From NCBI GenBank assembly GCA_002418205.1, contig DIDP01000039.1, forward strand, positions 82,946 to 146,945: a stretch of 64,000 nt of DNA, given 5' to 3'. This document shows, piece after piece, positions 8,482 to 18,121 of this stretch. Position 1 is the first letter of the stretch, and every line of letters begins with the position of its first letter. The position numbers were made by a program, and so were the translations under genes. Below the pieces are notes generated by a model. That model searched no databases, was not told where the DNA came from, and worked only from the letters and a program-made list of their open reading frames with translations. Source of the stretch: Anaerolineales bacterium UBA5797 (lineage in GTDB: Bacteria; Chloroflexota; Anaerolineae; Anaerolineales; Villigracilaceae).

Positions 8482-9366
8482 TCAAGTAGATGCAAATACG
8501 CCGATCAAATAAATCAAATCGATCGTTGCATGTATGGAGAGTGAACCCCAAATGGCATCCGATTTCTGCATGATGAAACTGTACAAGAAGCCAAGAGTTA
8601 GGAACAGAATCAGCCCGCCATAAGAGATTGGACCTGTTGCGGATCCCACACCTAGGCCGAAGAGGCCATAAACAAGAGTGGATAAGATGATCGCCCAGGT
8701 GTTGCCCAATAACCCGATAAACCTCCTGAGCAATAACCCTTGCAGCAACAGCACCTCGAATAAGGCATCCATAAAGGCGAAGATCACCATCCAGATCAGC
8801 GCCAGCCGGGCTTTCTCAAAATCAATCCTTGACCACGAGACCAGTACATAAACTCCAAATATCAGGATGCTCAAACCCAATCCCAGACCCAGGCCGATTT
8901 TCAGGTTGCCTTTCTGCAAATAGATCGGAGTCAGATTTCGTTGAACCAACCACGTCAATAAGATGATCGGCAGGGTGACCGCCAGGATTTCGGAGAATTT
9001 GTATATCGTTATCCCCTTGACCGTATAAAAGTTAGCGCCCAGGAACCCTACGGGCCAGTTCAGTGGAGACCATGCCAGATACAATCCAAATGAGCCGCAG
9101 AAGAAAGCAAATGCCACCTCCCAGTATCTTCGCAGGTTTTTAATGAGATAGAAAAAGACGGTCAATACCAGGAGGATGATCGGGGGGTACACCGTGAGGT
9201 TGGCGCTTCTCCCCGATGCCAAGAGGTGATCCCCGAGAAAGAAAAGCGCCGAGGTGGCCAGGAGAAGCGCTGACAGGACAACTTTTCCGGCAAATTGCCT
9301 GATGCCTGGACTATCGCTGGCGGGCGCTTCTGCCTCATGCGTCTCGATGACAAAAGGTTTGGACAT
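8482..9366 (-). CDS. CPBP-like membrane protein with degenerate active site
   Basis: The start at 9366 follows AAAGGAGCAAAGTGT. The 294-residue protein has about eight membrane helices and is clearly a paralogue of the product of 6158-7045, sharing the closing block MQKSDAIWGSLSIHATID with its MMKSDSIWGAVVIHAASD. The catalytic motifs are eroded, however: the EELWLRG site reads FEVLLLQG, with one Glu and the Arg lost, and the middle His motif reads LVYGLFGLG with no His. Only the last His remains. It is therefore probably not a protease, though the frame is intact. It may act as a regulator or partner of the active paralogues. Confidence 0.75.
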   Translation of the reverse strand: MSKPFVIETHEAEAPASDSPGIRQFAGKVVLSALLLATSALFFLGDHLLASGRSANLTVYPPIILLVLTVFFYLIKNLRRYWEVAFAFFCGSFGLYLAWSPLNWPVGFLGANFYTVKGITIYKFSEILAVTLPIILLTWLVQRNLTPIYLQKGNLKIGLGLGLGLSILIFGVYVLVSWSRIDFEKARLALIWMVIFAFMDALFEVLLLQGLLLRRFIGLLGNTWAIILSTLVYGLFGLGVGSATGPISYGGLILFLTLGFLYSFIMQKSDAIWGSLSIHATIDLIYLIGVFAST

Positions 9367-9435
9367 ACACTTTGCTCCTTTCGGCTTCACTCGTTGAGCG
9401 CGGCGATGATCGTCTCGCCTCACTCTGAACCCGGG

Positions 9436-10830
9436 TCATTGATATGCAAACCCGGCGAAATCTCCTCGGGCGAAGAGTGTGACGTCATTCTCGTTGACGT
9501 TCACCGCCACGATCACAGATTCGCCTTCCTTGCCAAGCTGGGTTACGCCGACCAACAGGACCTCATCGCTCAGCCAGCCCAGCAATTTGATGGAACTCTC
9601 CATGCCCAGTTCGGATGTCTTCGCAAAGTTGGCGTGTGGGTACTCGGCGAGGACGTTTCCGTCTGCCGTCCCAATGCGGACTGTGAACACCGGTGTCTCT
9701 TCCCCCGGGATGAGATGGACCCCTTCCTCCCAAGCCACATACCCGCCTGAAGGCGAAGCCATGCCAACGCCCGCGCTCCGTTCTGATTCGGCCAGTTTGC
9801 GGAAGGAAACAGTTTGCCTTTTGATGAGATCGGTGACTTGCAGATCACCGGAGCTCGCATCCGTCCACACGGCATAAGCCTGGTTGGGAGAGAGGTCCGT
9901 CAATGTTTTGCCCGCTTCGAGAAATGTGTAAACGGTATCGGCAGAAATATTAAAGTAATACAAGCCAGAGTTGTTGGTGAACAATGCGGGCGTTCCGCCA
10001 ATTCCCATCAGATGGTAGGTAAACCATATACCGACGGCTTTCTGGCTTTCCATGCGGATGGCAAGTGGGGTGATGTATTCCGACTCGCGGCTTTCGATGG
10101 CCAGAACCGGGGCAGCGGATGCCAGCGCATGATAATCTCCGAGATATACCTTGCTGTAGATGAGCGCGCCATTCTCTTCGTATTGCAGGGTGGAGTAGGC
10201 GATCACCGGGCTGGCGGGGACACCGGTCATGCCGGTCACCATAACGGGAGGAGCGGTGATACTGAACAGGGAAGTGATGTCCTCACGGAGGTTGAAGTTC
10301 AGGCTTTTACTATTGTCCTCCACATCCCAGCTCCAAAATACCAGCGGTGTGGTCATGATGCCATCCGTGATCGGTCCAGCTGTATGGACCTGGCCAGTTC
10401 GGGGGGATGTCTGCCATTCGCCCAGCGCCAGGCCAGATCGGTCATAGGCTGTGATGCCCAGTTGGTCGCCGGTGTTGACGAGTACAGCAAACGGGAGCGG
10501 AACGCTTGCAGCAGGCATGGCAAGAGGTTCATCCACGAGTTTCGGCGTAGGAGGTGGGACGAATGGTCCGCATTCGCCGCGGAAGTATGCCCATTCGTCA
10601 CATTCACTGCCGTCAGGGAAGATGCAGTAGCCGGTTTGACTTCCGTCCGCGGCGGTGCGGATCTCGACGCGATATCCCTGGTCCTCACAATAGGCCGAGG
10701 CGGGGTTGGGCATGTCGGCCTGGGGAATGTCGGTCGGGGCTAGATCAGGTGTCAGCTGTGGTCGAGGCGTGCAGGATGTCAGTGCGATGAAGATGATCAG
10801 ACCAATCGAAGTCAATGTTATGCGTTGCAT
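9436..10830 (-). CDS. Lipoprotein with DUF333 domain
   Basis: The 464-residue protein starts with a lipoprotein signal: a hydrophobic stretch IGLIIFIALTSC with lipid-anchor Cys at about residue 19, so it is exported and membrane-tethered. Residues 42-88 form a DUF333 (putative hemolysin) domain, recognised by NPASAYCEDQGYRVEIRT and GSECDEWAYFRGEC. The remaining 370 residues repeat short strand-rich units with alternating W/Y and D/G, consistent with a beta-propeller, but I cannot count the blades with confidence. GAGGAAAC precedes the ATG. It lies 50 bases downstream of the TetR gene and may be cotranscribed with it. Function unknown. Confidence 0.75.
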   Translation of the reverse strand: MQRITLTSIGLIIFIALTSCTPRPQLTPDLAPTDIPQADMPNPASAYCEDQGYRVEIRTAADGSQTGYCIFPDGSECDEWAYFRGECGPFVPPPTPKLVDEPLAMPAASVPLPFAVLVNTGDQLGITAYDRSGLALGEWQTSPRTGQVHTAGPITDGIMTTPLVFWSWDVEDNSKSLNFNLREDITSLFSITAPPVMVTGMTGVPASPVIAYSTLQYEENGALIYSKVYLGDYHALASAAPVLAIESRESEYITPLAIRMESQKAVGIWFTYHLMGIGGTPALFTNNSGLYYFNISADTVYTFLEAGKTLTDLSPNQAYAVWTDASSGDLQVTDLIKRQTVSFRKLAESERSAGVGMASPSGGYVAWEEGVHLIPGEETPVFTVRIGTADGNVLAEYPHANFAKTSELGMESSIKLLGWLSDEVLLVGVTQLGKEGESVIVAVNVNENDVTLFARGDFAGFAYQ

Positions 10831-10880
10831 GTTTGTGTTTCCTCATGAAACGGGAATTTATTAACTCCAAAGGTGAAGCC

Positions 10881-11477
10881 CTAGCAGATTTCGATGCCTT
10901 TGAAGAAAATATCCAGTGTCTCCTGCAACATCTCCTGCGGGCTTCCAGTTGAGCGCGAGCCGTAAACAGCAGATGAAATACTGCCGATGAGCAGGCGGGC
11001 AGCCAGCAGGGAGTTCACGTTGCGGAAGACGCCTTCGCGTATACCTTCATCGATCAGGGCGCGGATCAGATCCTGGTAGCCGTATCGTTTTGCCTGCACC
11101 TGTTTCTGGCTTTCGAGTTTCAAGCGCTGTGACTCTTGCATTAATTTCAGGAACAGGCTCTTGTTTGCCTGCAGACTTTCAAGGTACTTTTCCGTGATCT
11201 GGCGCAGCCGCGCGTTTGCTGAAAGGTTTTGCATGGCGATCTTCTGCGCCTCTTCGGTCATGTCATTCAATTGATCTTCAAAGAAATAAACCAGGATCTC
11301 GTCCTTGTTTTTGAAGTAATCGTACAGGGTGGACTTGCCCAACCCCGCCGCCTCGGCAATCTCGCGCATGGATGTTTCCTGGAACCCTTTTTTCAGGAAC
11401 ACGTTGGCAACCTGGTGGAAGATCTCATGGCGGCGTTTTGCCTGTTCTTCTTCGGTGAGGGGGATACCTTTGGGCAT
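10881..11477 (-). CDS. TetR/AcrR family transcriptional repressor
   Basis: The N-terminal 60 residues are a TetR helix-turn-helix: EIFHQVANVFLKKGFQETSM, then REIAEAAGLGKSTLYDYFKN. The remaining helical part (about 65-198) is the ligand-binding and dimerisation domain, 198 residues in all, normal for the family. GGAG stands six bases before the ATG. Two 17-base palindromes lie directly upstream around the promoter (11513-11554), so it very probably represses itself and the genes downstream of it on the minus strand. The ligand is unknown. Confidence 0.9.
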   Translation of the reverse strand: MPKGIPLTEEEQAKRRHEIFHQVANVFLKKGFQETSMREIAEAAGLGKSTLYDYFKNKDEILVYFFEDQLNDMTEEAQKIAMQNLSANARLRQITEKYLESLQANKSLFLKLMQESQRLKLESQKQVQAKRYGYQDLIRALIDEGIREGVFRNVNSLLAARLLIGSISSAVYGSRSTGSPQEMLQETLDIFFKGIEIC

Positions 11478-11507
11478 GTGTTACTCCATAAATTGGATGG
11501 GAATGGT

Positions 11508-11554
11508 CTTATAGCGAACAGTGGTCGCTTTCAGTGTAGCGAATTCCGGTCGCT
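11508..11554 (-). promoter_or_regulatory. TetR promoter with two tandem operators
   Basis: Two 17-base palindromes of the form AGCGA-N7-TCGCT lie at 11513-11529 and 11538-11554, exactly 25 bases apart. A TATAAG -10-like box (11508-11513, minus strand) touches the nearer one, so a bound repressor would cover the promoter. This is the classic arrangement of an autoregulated TetR gene. A third copy of the palindrome is at 18293-18309. Confidence 0.75.
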
Positions 11555-11671
11555 TATACATCAGCCTTTAGTGGGGTCTTTCATCCTCATTTTGTGGACG
11601 CCTTGTACTCCGGATGAGGAGATGACCCAGGAGCAACATCGTCGGGCGGTACGCGTTGGTTACACATTGTA

Positions 11672-11700
11672 TTGACGTTATCCGGGCCGAAGTGTATAGT
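11672..11700 (+). promoter_or_regulatory. Sigma-70-type promoter of the hybrid kinase operon
   Basis: TTGACG at 11672-11677 and TATAGT at 11695-11700 are separated by 17 bases, a near-consensus housekeeping promoter, 47 bases before the kinase ATG. It is the best match to a standard promoter in the window. It lies more than 115 bases from the TetR operators, so it is probably not controlled by them. Confidence 0.75.
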
Positions 11701-11747
11701 AGAAATGGACGGCCCCCGGGACGCCAAACCAGAATGGAGTAACCGGC

Positions 11748-14700
11748 ATGGCTATGAAATCAAATCCAGGTGGGGATTCGAGTGCATCAGGGCAGGCAGA
11801 TGACGGCAGGCCTGAAGATAAAGTGCAACCCAAAACAAAAACATCCGAATTTGCAGCCGGGCCGGGAGGCTTCATGGATTCAAAGAATAACGACGACCCA
11901 GGGAGGGTGTTGCGCGATTGGCGCACGAAGATCCTGAACGGTTTCCTGCTGGTCGTTGTGGCGATAGCGACAGTGATGACCGTAGCGACCATCCTGGATG
12001 CAATGTCAGGCCCGGGGTTGTGGCCAGCCGTTGTTGTTTACGCGATCCTGACGGTCGTAGTGGCGGGGCTGGCGATCTTCCGTCAGATCGACTATCGCGC
12101 ACGAGCCTGGAGCATCATACTGATCGGGTATGTGGCGGGCCTGGCAACATTGTCCACTTTTGGTCTGGGGAGTAGTGGACGTTTGTATTTGTTGGCAATG
12201 CCCATCCTGGCGCTGGTCCTGTTGGGGGAGCGACCGGGTATGTTCACTTCGGCGTTCAGCATCCTGACCATGGTGTTTTTTGCCATTTTGGCCGACCAGG
12301 GCATATTGGGTGAAGCCCTGATCCGGGATAGAAATTCGCTGCTTCCGGCCGATTGGCTTGCTGAGTTCGCAGATACGGTGGGGATACTGTCCGTTGTCAT
12401 CGTGCTGCTCATCCTGTTCTATCGCTTTCATGAACGCACGATCGCGAGCGAGCGCCGCACGCAGGCGGAGCTCCTTCAGGCGCAGGAACTGCTGGAGGAG
12501 CAGAACGCAACGCTGGAACAAAAAGTGTTGGAGCGTACCAGGGAACTGCAGGATTCCAACCACAGCCTGGAACAGCGCAACGCCGCCCTGGCCATCCTCA
12601 ACAGTGTCGGCAAGGCAATGACCGAAACGATGGATGTCAAAGCCATGACTCGCCTGGTCGGGGACAAGATGCTCGAGGTCTTCCACGTGGATTCGGCAAT
12701 GATCATGTTGTTGGACCGGCAGACCAACCTGATCCACGTCCCTTATGAATACGATAAGAACGAAGGCGGTTACATTGATTTTGTGGAACCGTTCCCGCTT
12801 GGGAAGGGACTTTCCTCCAGGGTCATCACCACTGGAGAGCCATTGCTGGCAGGCACCCTCGAAGAGGAAATCGCCAACGGCGCGTATTTCCCGCTGGAGA
12901 TCATCGAAAAGGGATCAGGCTTTTACAGCCAGTCCTGGCTGGGCGTACCGATCATGTCGAGCGATCAAGTCCTGGGATTGGTGGCATTGGCAGATGGACG
13001 CGCACACGCGTTCAATCAAAATCATCAACGCCTTCTACAAACGCTCTCCTCCAATTTGGGTGCGGCGATCGAGAACGCCCGCCTCTTTGACGAGTCCCAA
13101 CACCTGCTCAAAGAGACCGGGCAGCGCAACCGTGAGCTTTCCATTATCAATAATATTCAACAAGGGCTGGCATCCAAGCTCGACATTCAATCCATTGTGG
13201 ATCTGATTGGCGACGAGTTGATGCTCATCTTCCCGCCCGAGGAAAGAAAGGCTCACAATTATTCGGTGTTCATCGCGTTGTACGATCCCCAGACCGACAT
13301 GATCGAGTTCCCCTACCTGATCGATGGAGCGGGAAAACGGTTCAGGGAACCTCCGACGGAACTGGGCCCGGGTCTCACCTCCCAGGTGATCCGGTCGGGG
13401 GAGCCGCTGGTGTTGAACACGCTGGAGGAGCAGGTCGCGCATGGGGTGATCACATTCACGCAGACCAGCCAGCACATCGACTCACAGTCCTGGCTGGGCG
13501 TGCCGATCAAGAACGGCGATCAGGTGCTCGGCGTGATCTCCATACAGGACCAACGCCCGAATCTGTTCACCGGGACGGTCGTACGCCTCCTGAATACGTT
13601 GGCGTCCAACCTCGGGGTGGCACTGGAGAATGCGCGTCTGTTCAGCGAGACTCAGCAGCGCGCCGCCGAGCTTGATACCGTTAATACAGTCAGTTCCGCC
13701 CTCATCAGCGAACTGGACCTGAACGCGCTGATCAACCTTGTCGGCGAGCAGGTCCGCTCCGTGTTCAAGACAGATGTCGCCTATGTAGCCCTGCTGGACA
13801 GGGAGTGCGGCATCATTAACTTCCCATACCAATACGGCGAACAACTCGAGCCCTTGCGCCTCGGGCAGGGACTCACCAGCCGGATCATTCAAAGCGGCAG
13901 GCCTTTGCTCATCAACCAGGAGATGGAACGCGAGCGCGAGCAGCTGGGCACGGCACTCATCGGCAGGCGGGCGCGGTCCTATCTGGGCGTGCCGATCTTC
14001 GTCAGCGGGGAGGCAATTGGCGTGGTCAGCGTTCAAAGCACCACACAGGAAGGACTCTTCACCGAGAACGATCAGCATTTACTCAGTACAATTGCAGCCA
14101 ATGTGGGAATTGCCATCCAAAATGCCCGCCTCTTTGACGAGATCAGGCATCACGAACAGGTGGCTCTGGAGACACAACACCGCCTGGCGGATATCATCGA
14201 CTTCCTGCCGGATGCCACGCTTGTGATCGACAATGAAGGCAGGGTCATTGCCTGGAACCATGCGATCGAAGAAATGACCGGCATCCCGGCGGACGAAATA
14301 TTGGGCAGGGGCGACTACGAATATGCAATTCCCTTCTATGCTGAGAGGCGACCCATCCTGATCGATCTGGTGAATCTGCCTCGGGAGGAAATCGAAAAGA
14401 AGTATTCGCACATTCAACGGGATGGCGCGACTCTGACGGGCGAAGCCTATACGCCGGCCCTCAAGGATGGGGCACGATACCTGTATGCCACCGCTTCCGC
14501 CCTGCACGATGCCGGCGGGAACGTTGTCGGTGCCATTGAGACCATCCGGGATATCACCGACCGCAAACTTGCCGAAATGGAACTGCGCCAGTCCAATGAA
14601 AAGTTGCGTCTGATCTTTGAAAATGCCTTCGATGGCATCAGCATCTACGAGGAGCTCCCCGGCAAGGACAAGCGCATCCTCCTGGATTGCAACGACCGCT

Positions 14701-16541
14701 ATTGCGAGATGGCGGGGCGGAACAAGGAGGAACTGCTGCAACTCCCGGATACCCGTGATATCCAGCGCGGCATCGAGAATGCCCCGGAGGAGGAAGACCG
14801 CGAATCAGTGCTCGAGGAACAGGTCTTTTCAGGCGTCTTCTCGTGGATCCGCCCCGACGGGAGGGAGAACATCATCGAGTACAACGCCGCTCCCACCCGC
14901 GTGGGCGATCGTACCTTCACCATCGGTCTCGACCGCGACATCACCGAGCGCAGGCGCGCCCAGGCGGAACTGCGTCATGCCAAGGAAATGGCGGAGGCGG
15001 CCACCCAGGCCAAGAGCGCCTTCCTGGCGAACATGAGTCACGAACTGCGCACACCGCTCAACGCCATCATCGGGTTCACGCGCATTGTCCGGCGCAAGGC
15101 TGAGGGGCTGCTCCCCGAAAAACAGATCGAGAATCTCGACAAGGTCCTCAGCAGTTCCGACCATCTGCTCAACCTCATCAACACCGTGCTCGACATTGCC
15201 AAGATCGAAGCAGGGCGCATGGATGTGCTCGCTGCCAACTTCCGTATCGGTGCCCTCATTGACCTGTGCGCCAACACCGCCCAGCCGCTTCTCAAACCCG
15301 ATGTGGCCCTGGAAAAGTATGTGGACGAGACTCTCAGCATCGTCCACTCCGATCAGGACAAGATCCGGCAGATCGTCCTCAACCTGTTGAGCAATGCCGC
15401 CAAGTTCACGCATGCCGGGAGCATCCGTCTCGCAGCCCGGCGCGAGGGCGAAAATCTGCATATCTCGGTCAGCGATACCGGCATCGGCATCAGCGCCGAA
15501 GCCCTGCCGCGCATCTTCAAGGAATTCCAACAGGCCGATACCAGCACCACGCGTCAATACGGCGGCACCGGGTTGGGATTGTCCATCAGCCGCAACCTGG
15601 CGCGCCTGCTCGGCGGCGACATCACCGTGGAAAGCGAACCGGGGAAAGGCTCGACGTTCACGCTCGTCATCCCCATGCAGTATCGCGGCAAAATGCTGCT
15701 GCCCGTGGAGGATGTTCTCCGCCTCACCCCGGACCCCGCGCCTGCTCCCGTGGAATCGGCCGCGCCTCCGACCGCGCCTGTCTCTGCCAAAAAGCGCATC
15801 CTCGTCATTGACGACGACCCCGACGCCGTGTACCTCCTGCAGGAGAATCTCAATCAGCAGGAGTTCGAGATCATCGGCAGGCTTAACGGGCAGGATGGCA
15901 TGCAGGCTGCGCGGGAGCTCCATCCGCACGCCATCCTGCTCGATATCATCATGCCCGGCGCGGACGGCTGGCAGGTGCTCCACGACCTGAAAGCGGACCC
16001 GGTCACTTCCAACATCCCGGTCGTCATGCTGACGATCGTGGACAACAAGGCGCTGGGATTCCAACTGGGCGCGGCGGCCTACCTGCTCAAGCCATTGGAT
16101 GCGGCGGAGGTCAGGGACGCGCTGCAGCGCGTCATCGGCGTTGACCTTCAGCGGCCGCGGCGCGTCCTGCTGGTGGACGATGACCCGGACATCGCCGATA
16201 TGCTGCGCCAGGCATTGCCGGAGTCAGACTTCAGCCTCGAGTCCGCTCTGGATGGGGAAACAGGCCTTCGGGCGATCGAGGCGAAGCGCCCCGACATCCT
16301 GCTATTGGACCTCATCATGCCGCATCCCGACGGGTTCGAGGTCATCGAACGCCTGCGCGAAGATCCCAGCACGAAGGACCTGCCCATCATCGTCATCAGC
16401 GCCAAGGAATTGACCCCGGCGGAATCCGCGCGGCTGAAGGAGACCGTGTCTCTCGTCATGAAGAAGCAGGGGTTTGACGGGGACAAGCTTGTGGACGAAA
16501 TGAACCATGTGTTGAGCAGGTTGATCCCTGCGGCCTCGTGA
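11748..16541 (+). CDS. Hybrid sensor histidine kinase, membrane-bound, 3 GAF + 2 PAS + 2 receivers
   Basis: The 1597-residue protein has, in order: a short hydrophilic head; about six membrane helices (60-230); a coiled coil with EEQNATLEQKVLERTREL (about 235-275); three GAF domains (about 290-440, 465-625, 640-795) that share a 'SWLGVPI' or 'SYLGVPI' strand; two PAS domains (about 805-935 and 945-1075); HisKA with phospho-acceptor His1098 in NMSHELRTPLNAIIGF; HATPase (about 1200-1310) with DTGIGIS and GGTGLGLSI; and two receivers with Asp1399 and Asp1521. GGAGTAACC precedes the ATG. It leads an operon with a single receiver and a receiver-phosphatase. It should sense a membrane or cytosolic cue and pass phosphate to these partners; the signal is unknown. 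Confidence 0.9.
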   Translation: MAMKSNPGGDSSASGQADDGRPEDKVQPKTKTSEFAAGPGGFMDSKNNDDPGRVLRDWRTKILNGFLLVVVAIATVMTVATILDAMSGPGLWPAVVVYAILTVVVAGLAIFRQIDYRARAWSIILIGYVAGLATLSTFGLGSSGRLYLLAMPILALVLLGERPGMFTSAFSILTMVFFAILADQGILGEALIRDRNSLLPADWLAEFADTVGILSVVIVLLILFYRFHERTIASERRTQAELLQAQELLEEQNATLEQKVLERTRELQDSNHSLEQRNAALAILNSVGKAMTETMDVKAMTRLVGDKMLEVFHVDSAMIMLLDRQTNLIHVPYEYDKNEGGYIDFVEPFPLGKGLSSRVITTGEPLLAGTLEEEIANGAYFPLEIIEKGSGFYSQSWLGVPIMSSDQVLGLVALADGRAHAFNQNHQRLLQTLSSNLGAAIENARLFDESQHLLKETGQRNRELSIINNIQQGLASKLDIQSIVDLIGDELMLIFPPEERKAHNYSVFIALYDPQTDMIEFPYLIDGAGKRFREPPTELGPGLTSQVIRSGEPLVLNTLEEQVAHGVITFTQTSQHIDSQSWLGVPIKNGDQVLGVISIQDQRPNLFTGTVVRLLNTLASNLGVALENARLFSETQQRAAELDTVNTVSSALISELDLNALINLVGEQVRSVFKTDVAYVALLDRECGIINFPYQYGEQLEPLRLGQGLTSRIIQSGRPLLINQEMEREREQLGTALIGRRARSYLGVPIFVSGEAIGVVSVQSTTQEGLFTENDQHLLSTIAANVGIAIQNARLFDEIRHHEQVALETQHRLADIIDFLPDATLVIDNEGRVIAWNHAIEEMTGIPADEILGRGDYEYAIPFYAERRPILIDLVNLPREEIEKKYSHIQRDGATLTGEAYTPALKDGARYLYATASALHDAGGNVVGAIETIRDITDRKLAEMELRQSNEKLRLIFENAFDGISIYEELPGKDKRILLDCNDRYCEMAGRNKEELLQLPDTRDIQRGIENAPEEEDRESVLEEQVFSGVFSWIRPDGRENIIEYNAAPTRVGDRTFTIGLDRDITERRRAQAELRHAKEMAEAATQAKSAFLANMSHELRTPLNAIIGFTRIVRRKAEGLLPEKQIENLDKVLSSSDHLLNLINTVLDIAKIEAGRMDVLAANFRIGALIDLCANTAQPLLKPDVALEKYVDETLSIVHSDQDKIRQIVLNLLSNAAKFTHAGSIRLAARREGENLHISVSDTGIGISAEALPRIFKEFQQADTSTTRQYGGTGLGLSISRNLARLLGGDITVESEPGKGSTFTLVIPMQYRGKMLLPVEDVLRLTPDPAPAPVESAAPPTAPVSAKKRILVIDDDPDAVYLLQENLNQQEFEIIGRLNGQDGMQAARELHPHAILLDIIMPGADGWQVLHDLKADPVTSNIPVVMLTIVDNKALGFQLGAAAYLLKPLDAAEVRDALQRVIGVDLQRPRRVLLVDDDPDIADMLRQALPESDFSLESALDGETGLRAIEAKRPDILLLDLIMPHPDGFEVIERLREDPSTKDLPIIVISAKELTPAESARLKETVSLVMKKQGFDGDKLVDEMNHVLSRLIPAAS

Positions 16542-16551
16542 AAGGGCGCCG

Positions 16552-16905
16552 ATGAAAACCATCCTGATCGTTGAAGACATTGACCTGAACATCGACCTGC
16601 TCACGCAGCTGCTCGAGGACGACTATCGCCTGCTGGTCGCGAAGGACGGCGTACAGGGAGTGGCGCTCACCGAGCAGCACAGCCCCGACCTGGTGTTGAT
16701 GGATATTTCCCTGCCGGTCATGGACGGCTACGAAGCTGCGCGTGCCATCCGCCGCACGTTTCCATCCCTGCCCATCATCGGCCTGTCCGCGCATGCCATG
16801 CAGGGCGACGCCGAAAAGGCCAAAGACGCGGGCTGCACCGATTACCTCACCAAGCCCATTGATGAAGACCTGTTGTTGAAGAAGCTGAAGGAATATCTTG
16901 AATGA
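16552..16905 (+). CDS. Single-domain response regulator (DivK/CheY-like)
   Basis: This 117-residue protein is one receiver domain and nothing else. The acidic pocket ED is near the N-terminus, phospho-acceptor Asp51 sits in LVLMDISLPVMDGY, the Thr/Ser position is in IIGLSAHAM and the Lys in DYLTKPID. The sequence around the C-terminus resembles the DivK group that shuttles phosphate between proteins. It starts 10 bases after the hybrid kinase stop and overlaps the next gene by 8 bases, so it is probably a relay or sink for that kinase. Confidence 0.85.
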   Translation: MKTILIVEDIDLNIDLLTQLLEDDYRLLVAKDGVQGVALTEQHSPDLVLMDISLPVMDGYEAARAIRRTFPSLPIIGLSAHAMQGDAEKAKDAGCTDYLTKPIDEDLLLKKLKEYLE

Positions 16906-18121
16906 TGACCCGAGCGTTGGGTCACCCATTGAACCAGGACATGCCATGCCCAATCCCAAGATCCTCATTGTGGACGATGAACCCTTCAACGTGGATTACC
17001 TCGAGCAGGAATTGGAGGACTCGAACTGCGAGACCGTTTCCGCCGTCAACGGCCGGGAGGCGCTCGACAAGGTGCAGGCTGAATCGCCCGACCTGATCCT
17101 GCTCGACATCATGATGCCGGTCATGGATGGGTTCGAGGTGCTGAGGCATCTCAAGGCGGATGCGGCCGTGCGCGATATTCCGGTCATCGTCATCTCGGCG
17201 AACAACGACCTGCAAAGTGTGGTAAAAGGCATTCAACTGGGCGCTGAGGATTACCTGCCCAAACCCTTTGAGCCGACGCTGCTGCAAGCCCGCATTTCCT
17301 CCAGCCTCGAAAAGAAACGCCTGCGCGATGTGGAGCGGCTCTATCTCAAGAGCCTCGAACGTGAACTGGATATCGGTCACAGGATCCAGCAGGGATTCCT
17401 CCCATCCGAACTGCCGAGGGTGAAAGGCTGGGAGATTGCCGCTTATTTCCAGGCGGCGCGCGAGGTGGCGGGCGATTTTTACGATGCCTTCCTGCTGCCC
17501 GATGGGAACCTGCTGGGCGTGGTGGGGGATGTGTGCGACAAAGGCGTGGGCGCGGCGCTGTTTATGACCCTGTTCCGCAGTCTCATCCGCGTGACAGCCA
17601 CGACCAATGTTTTACGCGCCGCCGGGGAAACGAACGCGTGGACTCACGCGGAACGGCTGGGGCATGTTGTCTCGTTCACGAACAACTACATCGCCGAAAC
17701 CCACTGCGAAGCGAATATGTTTGCGACCCTTTTTGTGGGCATCTTCGATCTGCAGGCTGGCACATTGACTTATGCCAACTGCGGGAATGAACATCCGCTG
17801 CTCTTGCGGGACGGGAAGGTCGCGGCAACGCTTCCGCCCACCGGCCCGGTGGTGGGCTTGTTCTCGGATGCCAGGTTCGCCATCAAGGAAATCCCGATCG
17901 AGAGGGATGATCTTCTCGTGGCGTTCACCGATGGGATTCCCGACAGCAAGAACGCGGACAATGAATTCTTTGGCACCCAACGCCTGATCGAGGCGCTGGA
18001 TGGAGCGGATCTGTCGGCTGCTGCGCTGGTCGAAAAGGTTGAAGACCAACTCCATCGTTTCATCGGCGAGGCAAAGCAATTTGACGATATCACCTTGCTG
18101 GCGGTGAAGAAGTGTGATTGA
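16898..18121 (+). CDS. Receiver-PP2C (SpoIIE/RsbU-type) serine phosphatase response regulator
   Basis: This 407-residue protein has an N-terminal receiver (about 20-140; Asp70 in LILLDIMMPVMDGF, Lys in DYLPKPFE), a short helical linker (RELDIGHRIQQGFLPSELP) and a PP2C-type phosphatase domain (about 190-405). Metal-site motifs are present: REVAGDFYDAF, VVGDVCDKGVGAAL, TLTYANCGNEHPLLL and FTDGIPDSKN. Such proteins dephosphorylate an anti-sigma antagonist when their receiver is phosphorylated. No anti-sigma or antagonist gene is adjacent. It overlaps the preceding receiver gene by 8 bases; a second possible start is the ATG at 16946. Confidence 0.9.
   Translation: MNDDPSVGSPIEPGHAMPNPKILIVDDEPFNVDYLEQELEDSNCETVSAVNGREALDKVQAESPDLILLDIMMPVMDGFEVLRHLKADAAVRDIPVIVISANNDLQSVVKGIQLGAEDYLPKPFEPTLLQARISSSLEKKRLRDVERLYLKSLERELDIGHRIQQGFLPSELPRVKGWEIAAYFQAAREVAGDFYDAFLLPDGNLLGVVGDVCDKGVGAALFMTLFRSLIRVTATTNVLRAAGETNAWTHAERLGHVVSFTNNYIAETHCEANMFATLFVGIFDLQAGTLTYANCGNEHPLLLRDGKVAATLPPTGPVVGLFSDARFAIKEIPIERDDLLVAFTDGIPDSKNADNEFFGTQRLIEALDGADLSAAALVEKVEDQLHRFIGEAKQFDDITLLAVKKCD

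Noticed and set aside
14829..16064. 411-codon open frame on the minus strand
   Set aside because: Mirror of the hybrid kinase HisKA/HATPase/receiver region; no ribosome site and no domain.
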